From Pleurotus djamor (taxonomy: Eukaryota > Basidiomycota > Agaricomycetes > Agaricales > Pleurotaceae): 53,737 nt of DNA. Under the pieces are notes generated by a model. It was not told the DNA's origin and made no database searches. It worked only from the letters and a program-made list of their open reading frames with translations. Location of the stretch: positions 1 through 53,737 of the forward strand of contig JAPEVF010000297.1 of the NCBI GenBank assembly GCA_029747585.1, read 5' to 3'. Shown here one piece after another: positions 22,324 to 32,151 of the stretch. Positions within the stretch are counted from its first letter, which is position 1, and each line of letters starts with the position of its first letter. The position numbers and the translations under genes were made by a program.

Positions 22324-25312
22324 ATGCCTCCAAAGTCCTCGAAATCCACCCGCGGTCGTGCCGCTACCCAAGTTGTCAAAAGCAACGCGAGTACGGCGAA
22401 TACGGCCAACCGGCCCCAACGGTCCAACAAATCTGCAAAGACGCTAGACGCTGTTACGGACGTTGAGGATGATGCTCCCAATAAGGTTTGTTTCTCTGAT
22501 CTATTCTTCAATTTGTAACTGAGATTATCTGCAGGCACGTAAGCGTAGCTATGCGCAAGTTGTAAGCGACGGCGAATCGGTGAGTTTTCTTTACCTTGCT
22601 TTGCCTCCGCTAACCGGTGTATAGTCTCCTCCTCTCACCCGCACTCGAACGCGAGCTCAATTGAAGGCAGCAGCTGAGACCAGTGCCCCTTCCGCAGACA
22701 CCCTCCCTGCTCCCTCTAAAGAGGGTGATGTGCCCGCGACAAAGGTGTGTAGTACGTCATGTCAATCTTCCACCCTCTCTAACTATATTCTGTTTCGCTA
22801 GGTGGCAAAGATTGGCCCACCACGTAAAGGAGCTCCGCGCGAGAAATCAGCCTCTCAGGCTACTCGGAGCTCCAAGACGGTTGGTGCGGGCCACGATGCA
22901 GGTTTGGCATTCGCCCCCACTCCCCCGCAGGCTTCTGTCGAGCCTAGCAAGGTATGTACGCATGTCGTTCCATATATACCATATGATACTAAGTTGACTC
23001 CGCAGAAGAAACCTCGTCGAACATCACCGCCGCCTTCTCCTTCCCCACCTCCTACGGCTTCCGCAAATGAGGAAGGTACTGCTGGCCCTTCTCCAATCAA
23101 CTCGAAAGGGAAGAACAAATATGTGGCCGCCTCTTCCCCGTTGTCCTCCCCCCCTTCCCTCTCCTCTCCCTCCTCCACTCATTCCTCCCCTCTGCGTCCT
23201 TCGCTGGTGATTGGTCGATCACAGCAACCGAATGAGTTATCGGTTGATACTCATCCGGTGGGCAATGAGCCTCCTCTACCATCCAATAATGCCGAGACCC
23301 CGTTTGAACGTTTCGAGAGGGAGAATGGACCCTTAATTCCCATGCCTCATTCACCCTCCCCTCCTGCTCCCTCGCGCTCAGATCGGAAAGCGAAACTCGA
23401 TGGTATTGCAAAACTCCAGCACCAACCCCGACCTCACTCGCCAGCATCTGACGCAGGTGGATCTGACTATGGTCATGATGCTGCGGATGACCACGATGAT
23501 GTTGATGAAGATGTAGGAGATGATGATGAAGATGCTGCTGAGTCCTCCAATCGCGCAAGGTCCAAGGGAAAGGGAAAGGCAAAGGCAAAGGAACGCTACG
23601 TGACTGGTCCTGTTCCCAACGACATCCTTGACCGGCTGAAGTTACTCGAACGCAATTTCAAAGCTGACGTTGAGAACCTCGCGAAAGAGTGCAACAAGTC
23701 ATCGAAGACTCTCTTTGGGGCTATCGGGTCTGTGGTCAATCGTCGTCCGCCTAATGACTACAACGTCTGCGCCTCGGTTTACGCGCGGAGCCTTGGTAGG
23801 TCTTTGTGTTGATGCATCCACGTCCCCCTGCTAATTTGACATGTTAGGTCTTGATGAGACATCATCCGCGACTGAGTTCTCTCTGATTTGGAAAGAGATC
23901 AAGGCCCTCCCTGATGCAGAGTATGATGCCTATGTTGCTGACGCTCGCGAGAAATTCTTCGACAATCATATCAAGAACATCGACTGGCTCAAAGAGGAAG
24001 GTTCTTTTGATTCGCCGATGAAGAAGACTGCCGACTACTTACACCGCATCGTGAGCCACATCTTCTCTAATGGCTGACTTTATTTTTGACTATCTTGCTT
24101 AGAGCCATGGGATATGGGATGACAACCAGGTACATGTAGTCTCGTACCTCATTAGTCGCGCGAAGAATAAAGAAGGCCGCGCTCTCAATCGGGTTGTCTC
24201 GGGTAGTCCAGCGACAGATGTCATCATCAAGGACATGAAGCATGCCTCGATCCGACGCCATATGGAGCTTCTCGAAGCCTATATCATGTAAGTTATATTC
24301 CTCATTATCATGCTCCCATTCTCACTTGCTGTTTTTTGTAGTGGTCAAGAGAATGATGTCAAGGAGGCGGAGTACCTTGTACCAAGTGATGGCCTGCATG
24401 GCTACCTCTCGGGGATTGCCTTCAAGCCTCCTCCTGGCAAAGCACGGGATCATCGCCGCCTTCTTCTCGGAGAAATACTTCTCGCTCAGATCAGTAAGTT
24501 CTTTATTCCTCAACTTTGATTCATCTAACGCCTGTCTCAGTTTTCATCCTATCATCGCGCTGGTCTCCTGATGAAGATGGAGTTACACCACCTTTTCGTG
24601 TCGAGTTCAAGAAGTGGCACCTCCTCGCTTATCGGTACCAGCTATGTCTTATTAACTGCCGATCGGAATATCTTTCCCCGGCCAGGCTTTGATCCTCGCT
24701 CATTCTGGATTGACACGGACAAGGAGGTCGGTCCGCATGCTCTCGCACCGATTATCAAGTTATACAAGTCCGTCGCAGACGAAATGCGGCTGAAGAAGCG
24801 AAGTGCGGATGTTGATTGGGCCGTCCTGGGTAACGTTGTCCAAGTTGTGAGCTGGACCAATGGTATGTTTTCAGTCTTATTTTTATACTTCTTTTACTTA
24901 TCTTTATCTAGCTCAACGCGCAATGGCTGTCGATGCACAAGCAAACATTCCGCTGGTTGTTAGCAGTGGTCCCGATCCTATGCCTCTTGTCACGGTATCA
25001 ACTTACGATATTCCGCAGTACATCAAGGCATTGAATCGGAAGTCTCGCAAGGTGACCGTATCACTTCCGCCTCCTGGTCCTGATGATCCCCCTGCCCCTG
25101 TCCCTGTCCCTGCCCCTATTCCTATTCCAGATGAGGCTCCCTCCCGTTCTCCCTCTCCCCCACCTGTTCGTCCTACCCGCCCGAAGCCTTGTGCTATTGC
25201 AAAGGCTAAATCCTCTGCTGCTGCCCCTTTAACAGGGCCTGCTGTTGGTGCTGATGGTCAGCTTAAGCCTGCCTCTCAGATCTCCTGGTCTGAGTCTGCC
25301 ACTGAGGATTAG
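22324..25312 (+). pseudogene. Transposon cargo gene B, large disordered protein, probably frameshifted
   Basis: Multi-exon gene beginning MPPKSSKSTRGRAATQ. The N-terminal half is basic and low-complexity, rich in S, P and K, with proline runs. A histidine/aspartate-rich acidic tract (about 23480-23550) is followed directly by a basic GKGKAKAKER patch. A folded part follows: DILDRLKLLERNFKADVENL (coiled coil), GAIGSVVNRRPPNDYNVCASVY, KNIDWLKEEGSFDSP, then HASIRRHMELLEAYI and GQENDVKEAEYLVPSDGLHGYL. Near 24625-24690 the frame PFRVEFKKWHLLAYRYQLCLIN is lost and coding resumes out of frame at GFDPRSFWIDTDKEVGPHA; two single-base losses would explain this. The tail is proline-rich. It lies 176 bp after cargo gene A in the same direction, so the two probably share promoter control. 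Function unknown; the charged low-complexity half suggests nucleic-acid or chromatin contact. Confidence 0.6.
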
Positions 25313-25427
25313 TTTTATGTACTTGGTTTTGTTTCTGTAATTGTCTGGACTTTATGGAAATCTATGCGTACTTGGTTATGAAAAGAGGTGATCAGAATGT
25401 GAAATTTGGTTAAGGTTCCAATAGGCC

Positions 25428-25930
25428 TTGGGTATACCCATGTTAAAATTAGATGGGAGGCGGGCATGCCTAAGTCATATCAGGTACTTAATACACCTTG
25501 GGCATGCCCATCTCAAATGTAGATGAGACATGGGCATGCCCAAGAAATATTAGGGCCTTGATATGACTTGGGCATACCCATGTGAAAAGTAGATGGGACA
25601 TGGGTACGCCCAAGTCATATTAAGGTCCTAATATGATTTGGGCATGCCCATCTCAAAAGTAGATGAGAGGTGGGTATGCCCAAGACATATTAAGGTCCTA
25701 ATACATGTTGGGCATACCCATGTGAAAAGTAGATGGGACATGGGTACGCCCAAGTCATATTAAGGTCCTAATACATCTTGGGCGTGCCCATGTGAGAAGT
25801 AGTTGAGTAGTGGGCACGCCCAAGTGATATTAAGGTCCCAATACATCTTGGGCGTACCCACGTGAAAAGTAGATGGGAGCTGGGTACGCCCAAGGAATAT
25901 TTAGGTCCTTGGATGTACCCATGGTTAAGT
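25428..25930. repeat. Right subterminal array of 12-bp palindromes
   Basis: Mirror of the left array: TGGGCATGCCCA-type palindromes every 30-40 bp with spacers such as GTGAAAAGTAGATGGGAC and AAGTCATATTAAGGTCC. It begins about 115 bp after the stop codon of cargo gene B. Copies differ by the purine or pyrimidine at the four central positions while keeping TGGG and CCCA fixed. Confidence 0.8.
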
Positions 25931-27353
25931 ATGCCGGAGGCGGGTATACCCAGCCCAATTTGTCATCTTCCCTGCAGTACTGACTTATATACAATATCTT
26001 GATCACATCAAAGTAGCTCACAATGACAAACATCATCAATTCGTTCAACATCATGCATACAAAGATACAGATTATTCTGAGAGAGAAAATAGACCTTGTT
26101 TTGAGTAAGATTATCAGTACTACTCCCACAGAGCTGGTATCAATGACAAGGTAGTGTTGAGAAGATGGGGAGGTGGGAAAGAAGGGGAGATTTGTATACA
26201 AGTACGGAGAATGTGGGAAAGTTGTAGACTCACTATAGTACTCAGTAATATGTAGGTCTTAATATCCCTTGGGCATACCCACGTGAAAAGCAAATGGGAG
26301 ATGGGTACGCCCAAGGGATATTAGAGTCTTAATATATCATGGGCATACCCACATGAAATGTAGATGATACATGGGTACGCCCATGATATGTTAGGACCCT
26401 AATATGTCTTGGGCATACCCATGTGAAAAGTAGATGAGAGGTGGGTACGCCCAAGAAATATTGGGGTCCTAATATGTCTTGGGCGTACCCATGTAAAAAG
26501 TAGATGAGAGGTGGGCATGCCCAGTATGCATTCAAGCCTTTTATTTCCCATATTATTCTTGAGTGACATACAATATACAAATCTGACCCAATTGCCTAAC
26601 AATGATAAATATCATCAATTCATTCATCACCATGCATTTTAAAATATACAATATCTTAAGTGAGAAGATAGACCTTGTTGTACGTAAGATTCTGAATACT
26701 CCTACGGAGTTGATATCAATGAAGAAGTAGTCTAGAAAAGAAAAGAGAGAGGAAAGTTGTGATATACGGGTGGACAGGCCATGAGAATATCCTAAACGTA
26801 CAGATAATACCATCTTAAAGGTGTTAATGTACCCTGGGTATACCCATGATCAACCCATCCTCCAACCACCAATCACCCTTATATCATTCACAAAAGGTCC
26901 CAATATGGCCTGGGTATACCCAAATATATACACCCTATCCTACCCTCCCTCCACGAAATAAAGGCCTAAATATGTCCTGGGTATACCCAAATATATACAC
27001 CCTATCCTACCCTCCCTCCACGAAATAAAGGCCTAAATATGTCCTGGGTATACCCAAGCCACCACCCTCCCACCCCTACCCCATCGCCCACTGTTCTAAC
27101 CAACCACCTCTAAACACCCCTGGGTATACCCACCCACACATCTATATATATCCAACTTCATACTAAATAGTACCTTGGGTACGCCCACTCAGAGTGACTT
27201 GATATCTGTGACATATTGGGTATACCCAGCCCCTTTGGGTGTGCCCAAGCTCCTGGGCTGTGCCCAGCTCCAGAACCCCTTAGAGGTGTAATATTCACCA
27301 CCTACTAATTACACCTTTAAGGTATTTCTAGGTGGCAGCCTAACTTGAAGGTG
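25905..27353. repeat. Right terminal inverted repeat arm
   Basis: The reverse complement of the left arm without the nested element. It is slightly longer: a unit of about 67 bp (palindrome plus a CCCTCCCTCCACGAAATAAAGG spacer) is present twice here (near 26920-27055) and once on the left, and one more palindrome pair lies at 26330-26400. Its outer tip has the hexamer AACTTG (CAAGTT on the other strand), absent from the left tip. The right end is at 27353, just before the target duplication. Confidence 0.85.
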
Positions 27354-27360
27354 CGCGTCG
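27354..27360. repeat. Right target-site duplication
   Basis: CGCGTCG, the exact repeat of 12481-12487, next to the right terminal tip (AAGGTG). It is also coding sequence of the disrupted host gene. Confidence 0.92.
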
Positions 27361-27666
27361 ATACGCCAGGTGAGGGTCTCGAAGACATTGATACCGGGCT
27401 CGTCCGGAAGGTATTCGAGTTTGTAATCCTGCAGGAGGGATATTGTTTGACTGGAGATTGGGAAGACGGGGCGTGGGTTATTTGAGTGAATCTCAAAGAG
27501 GCGAACGGACAGCTTACTGTCGCCAGAAGCTCGCCTCGGCAGGCGGGGTGAGTTTGTTGGAATACGCTCGGAGGATGGGAGGAACTGTGCTCGGCTCTTG
27601 AGGGTTGGTAGACTCCTCTTCGGCTTTGGTTGCTACGCTAGGGGCAGCCTCTGAGTTGTCCGTCAT
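27354..27666 (-). pseudogene. 5' half of the gene split by the KDZ transposon
   Basis: Exon 1 (27518-27666) starts MTDNSEAAPSVATKAEEES and is polar and probably disordered. After a 67-bp intron, exon 2 begins at 27450 and reads HQTISLLQDYKLEYLPDEPG and on to FETLTWRIDA, where the transposon interrupts it. The reading frame continues at 12480 in the 3' half. The promoter should lie between 27667 and about 27790; TATATATA occurs at 27724-27731. The function of the intact protein is not recognised. Confidence 0.85.
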
Positions 27667-28367
27667 TGTGGGGTAATGAAGGATGCGAAGGATGATCGAA
27701 CTTTGGGGGAGATCTCTGAGATTATATATATACGCTGAGGGGGCGACGAGCGATATTACTGGGGTCAGAGCATGGTCCTGACTAGCTAACCTTCAGCACC
27801 ACAAGGACGTCAAAAGGGCTAGGCCTTCGTCAAAGAAAAGGGAATAAACGGGAACAAAATCAGCAACGACAGCGTGCATTTTACAAGGGCAAGGAACGCC
27901 ATTCTCGCTGATAGGATATCGCCGGTTTACGAAGAGAGCGAAGTATCAGCGAAAATAGGAAGAATCACAAGTACATCTACAGTTCAACTCGACTGTCCCG
28001 AAGTCGAAGCCACGAACGCGATAGAAGACCTCAATGTCGAAGATTTAGGTTCCGTATGGACAGGAAAGGACAAATGTTCCATTCCCTCAGTTCATAAGGG
28101 GAGCCTGGACCTTGCTCATGTCGATGTTGTGAGGACTTGGCGAGAACAAGACTTTTCTGCCACAAACGGAACCAAAATGGGACGATGAAAGAACCAGCGC
28201 AGATTTCCGTTCCAAGGGAGACGGTCTGGGGTTATCTGGGCACAGCAAAAACAGTGCGGTCGTCTTCTAACAGAGATTGGCTTCCGGCTCGAAGGAAATA
28301 TGTTTGTGGATTTGGAGTAGTCATGAGGGAAGGAGGCAAGCCGCAAAGACACCAGACTCTGGTGATT
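27667..28367. other. Intergenic region upstream of the disrupted gene
   Basis: It holds the promoter of the disrupted gene. A plus-strand frame of 104 codons (27874-28188, starting MHFTRARNAIL) has no recognisable motif and no confirming splice structure. I cannot call it a gene. Confidence 0.4.
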
Positions 28368-30228
28368 GGATACATCAAACCCTGTAGTTACCGTCTATGC
28401 GGGATACATCAAACGTTGTAGTCCACACACCGTGTGAACCCTGCTACTTCTGCTCTCGATTAGGCAGCGTCGAGCCCTTCTCAGCTCGTTGTTCTGCTCC
28501 CCTACACTTTCTAAATTGGACATTTGCCAGTTGCCGCAATCTTGATGCCCTTCGGTTTGATCAGCGCAGCTTCTTTTGTTTTGATCCCTTGTCGGTTCCC
28601 GTTCCTCAGATAGGACAAATGAAAAAACATTCCAATTGCGTACTGCCAATATTTTCCCTGCTCCTAGCTCAGCGATGTGATACACGATGGCCGTTTACGC
28701 AGTGCAAACTACTTTGGAGCTACCAACATTCCAGACTCTGATCTGTGGCTGGAGATCCCGATTGCTGTACATGCGGTCGTGGTTGCACATGAATACCTAC
28801 CAAGCATCTGTAGCAGAAAGTAAGTGCAAGAAAGAAATGGAAAGGGTGGAGAAATGGCTAAATGATGGAGAGACACTCACAATCGACGGCCCGTGGCCAA
28901 ATCCTGCGGCAGTGATGCCCTAAGTATACAGCCCGTCTCAGACAATCTTGAGGGAGTGAGCAATGTAATACTTAATGGGAAGGTGCTGCAGCATTGGAAA
29001 ATTCTACATGTGGCGTGCTCGCTGCCGACAGTGATGAAAGAAGGACAAGACGGTAGCGTGACACGCGCATCACTCGATAAGCGCCATGAAGTGCCCGACA
29101 GAATAGACAACTTTTGGGGCGATGGAATCAACCACAGAGAGTTCCGAGGGCAAAAAAAGCATCGGAATCAACCAATACAAGTCAAAGAAGAGTTCTTAAG
29201 TAGTTTTCGGGGGACTCACTTAGATAGCCTTTCCAGAATCAATAAAGGTCAGACGAACGAATAAAGGTCAGAAAGGAGGCTTACAAAACTTTGGTGCGAA
29301 ACATTGATAACGTCTATTCGGTTTTGGTAGCATGAATCCGTATCTTCTACCTTTTTTTCTGAGAGGGAGTCTGACCCATGTTGGGTATCCTGGACGCCTA
29401 AGGGTGCCTGGTGCATTAAAATGGTGTATAACGGCGACGTAACAGTAAAAAAAACATACCAATACCCAATAGGGGCTGACGCTGGGGCGAATTATAAAGG
29501 TGCCTTTAGAGCGTTGGAATGACTTGAAAACAAGCTCAAACACTTTCAATATGTGCCCCCCGGTGATAACACACTATTTCCAGCTGTAGCGTCAAGGCCA
29601 TTTCTGCGCGGAAGGTAAGGGTGCCCTAGGGGGTTTCTAGGAGTTGGAGTCCGTCAAGGTGAGTTTTGCTAGGAGCGAGATCCAGCCGCTCACCTGCATT
29701 CATCGTGGAATTGGGGATTAAAAGGGATGATTGATAGATTCAGTCCAACTGCCATGAATCTGGTGGGAGGTGGGGGAGCGGCAGCAAGGAATGTATCAAG
29801 GATTCCAGCTACCCTAGCCGGGACAGTTACCGGAGATTGAGCAAGGTCCAGGCAAGCGGTCTCTCTGATAGTGAGCACCATTCGTCGTCTGTTGTTGTGA
29901 GCATTTGTGGCATAAATCTTTTGTCATTTTCATGTTTTTTTTTCCAAGAATTCGGGATGCCATTTTGATGAAGCGCAGATTGAATCGGCATCAAAGGCCA
30001 TACGAAGCCAATCGTCAATCTGAGCTCCTTGTGTTGCACCACACGTGTCGCAATAGCTAGGCTTCGCAGCCCCAAACGGATTAAGAAGTCAAAGGGAACA
30101 TGGGAAACGTGGCCCGACTGTGGATATATCACTCGCCAGCGCGAGTGATATATCCACCATTGTGCACTGTACACTACAACGTTTGATGTATCCTTATTCT
30201 ACGGTAAGTACAATATTTGATGTATACT
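28368..30228. mobile_element. Candidate non-autonomous element with inverted double repeats
   Basis: GGATACATCAAACGTTGTAGT at 28402-28422 is repeated exactly inverted at 30173-30193. Each end has a second, diverged copy about 34 bp further out (28368 and 30216-30228), so both termini have the same two-repeat design. The interior of about 1.75 kb has only short, unrecognised frames on both strands, no transposase motif, and a perfect hairpin near its right end. I found no convincing target duplication, though TA could be the target (TA-CATCAAA...TTTGATG-TA). This could be a small transposon or a conserved inverted pair of unknown kind. Confidence 0.5.
30120..30157. repeat. Perfect 17-bp hairpin
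   Basis: GTGGATATATCACTCGC (30120-30136) and its exact reverse complement (30141-30157) are separated only by CAGC. It lies 16 bp inside the right inner repeat of the candidate element, consistent with a structural role at the element end. Confidence 0.85.
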
Positions 30229-30231
30229 TTT

Positions 30232-30571
30232 ACCGTAGTGGCCTGGCAAAGAAACAAACCGTTACCATTACATCCATCGAGATTAGATTGAGTCCCTAGA
30301 TTAGATTAGATTATCTCGGTGAACCAACCCCTTCCGTTGCGGCTTCCGTTGCGGCGCGAAGTTGCGCCTCGACCCATCCCTCAGGCCTCTGTACTCAGTG
30401 CTTCAAGTAGAGCCATTGTGCCCTCCGCGAAGCGTTTGACCCACAATATTTTACATTGAAGCCCACAATCTCTGGTTTATCATTGACCAGTCGTGTGAAA
30501 CCGTCTGGGAGAATGGGAACCCTCTGTGTCCGGGATTCAAGTTCCCTCGCTTCTTCATCGAATGTTCGACC
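30232..30571. other. Intergenic, promoter of the aldo/keto reductase
   Basis: Includes a GATTAGATT-rich patch near 30286-30314 and a tandem CTTCCGTTGCGG near 30329-30354. No gene is seen. Confidence 0.4.
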
Positions 30572-31892
30572 ATGCAAGTTCCTTCTCTTCGGATGAATAA
30601 CGGCCTCTATGTCCCCGCGGTGGGGGCTGGGTGAGCACAGGCTCCTTACAAAGTGCGATGCAACCTCAAACCGATACCGATATGGACAGCTGCTGGATGG
30701 GACAAGTTGGAGAAAGTGAAGTTGTAACAAAGATGGTGCTTTCGGCCCTCGAAATTGGCTATCGTCATATCGATACGGTAATGTCACCAGAGAAATAGGC
30801 AGAATCACACTGAAACCGTCTGTCATCCCTTAGGCATCCAACTACGGTGTGGTCGACTTTTGTCGACCTTACTTTAACCGCTTATTAGTGAATTCTAGGT
30901 GATGAAGAATCAGTGGGCAAAGCGCTGGCTAGCTCCGGAATACCTCGTAATGAGATTTTTCTGACCACCAAACTTGCGTACCTCCCTAAATCTGTCCACG
31001 GCTGCCCCCAACCAATTTTGTAGCGGCGAGGATCATGGCAGAGTTGCACCTGCGATCGAAGAAAGCCTTCGCAAACTAGGAACGGACTACGTCGACCTTT
31101 TCCTAGTCCATTGGCCTCAGGCCCTCACTAGTACTGGTATGAGAATGCGACACCGATTGCTCAAAGTGGCTCCCTTGACGATGATGCAGGCGAAGCCCTT
31201 CAACCTGAAGAGAGTCCGACCCTCCAGGAGACTTGGTCAGAGATGGAGAAGCTCCTCAAGTCTGGTATGCGTACCCCGAACGATACTGCGATGATTTCCC
31301 CAGATAGCTGATTTCTGAATTTAGGTAAAGCGAAGAGTATCGGCGTCTCCAATTTCAGCATCAAATTACTTGATCAACTCCTCAAATTCGCTCGAATCAC
31401 CCCAGCGGTCAATCAAGTCGAAATGCATCCGTGTCTTCCGCAGCACTCGCTCCTTCAGTACTGTAAAGATCATCAGATCGTCGTGACGGCATACTCCCCC
31501 GTCGCCAAGAACAAACTCGCAGATAATGAGACTTTGGTTGGAATCGCAAAGAAGCACGAGTCTACCGTAGCTCAAGTCCTTCTAAGCTGGGGCGTCCAAC
31601 GCTCCACCGTAGTGATTCCCAAGAGCACTGATTACGGTCGACTAAAGGAGAACATAACGGTGCGTGTTTTAGAGCGCTCTGCCTCCCACGAGAGAGAATA
31701 GCCTGAGAACGACACACACAGCTTGTTACCTTGACACCGGACGAAGTATCCATAATCGACACCCTACATAAAGACCCTGGGATGCATCACAGCGTATGTG
31801 GCTTCCACTCGGACGCCTTGGGAGGATCTTGCTTCGGCTGGTCATACAACCAATTGGGCTGGGATATGGTCATGGGCGGTGTGGTTCCTTAG
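30572..31892 (+). CDS. Aldo/keto reductase
   Basis: Multi-exon NAD(P)H-dependent oxidoreductase of the AKR superfamily, a TIM-barrel enzyme that reduces carbonyl compounds. It starts [20 protein letters not shown]; a 60-bp intron follows, then [12 protein letters not shown]. The catalytic set is visible: Asp in YRHIDTASNYG, Tyr in SNYG, Lys in IFLTTKLAG and His in LFLVHWPQ. The cofactor-side motifs [42 protein letters not shown] and VVIPKST are in normal order. The last exon reads [20 protein letters not shown]. The intron after KLA (31 kb) and the one after ALTSTG restore the frame with normal GT-AG sites. An extended C-terminus ending GGVVP replaces the usual short tail. Substrate cannot be predicted. 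Confidence 0.9.
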
Positions 31893-32151
31893 TGTTATCG
31901 ATGTGTAACTGGTAATTTCTTGCCCAATCTCACCAACTTCTCAAGAAGCGATGGGCACCATCTCACGATGCTCACTCACTTCTCACTGCCATATATACCT
32001 CACGGTTCCGCGCCTTAGTATCCCATGTCCCTGTGCTGATAGTCAATGGCGTAGATCGACAATAATAAATAGATATGATGTCCAGAAAACAAGATACTAC
32101 TACCCCCGAACATAAGCACCACAGAATAAATACTTCATCCCAGCATCTCTC

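Larger units (their letters stand above)
12488..27353. mobile_element. Complete KDZ DNA transposon, 14,866 bp
   Basis: The element is bounded by terminal inverted repeats starting CACCTT...AGGCTGCCACC and by a 7-bp duplication of its target. Inside, from left: a 1.4 kb inverted-repeat arm, interrupted by a nested 1.49 kb element; the minus-strand KDZ transposase gene (15778-19055); a divergent promoter region; two plus-strand cargo genes (20284-22147 and 22324-25312); and the right arm. Family knowledge: KDZ (Kyakuja-Dileera-Zisupton) elements are abundant in mushroom fungi, and some carry TET/JBP oxygenase genes. No TET/JBP-like gene is visible here. The arms share near-identical segments: the stretch around 14970-15250 is repeated inverted at 25955-26200 with hardly a change. 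This suggests a young element, but the cargo frames appear broken, so its present competence is uncertain. Confidence 0.9.

Noticed and set aside
20284..25312. A TET/JBP oxygenase as cargo, known in other KDZ elements
   Set aside because: No HxD...H iron-binding pattern or related block is visible in either cargo gene.
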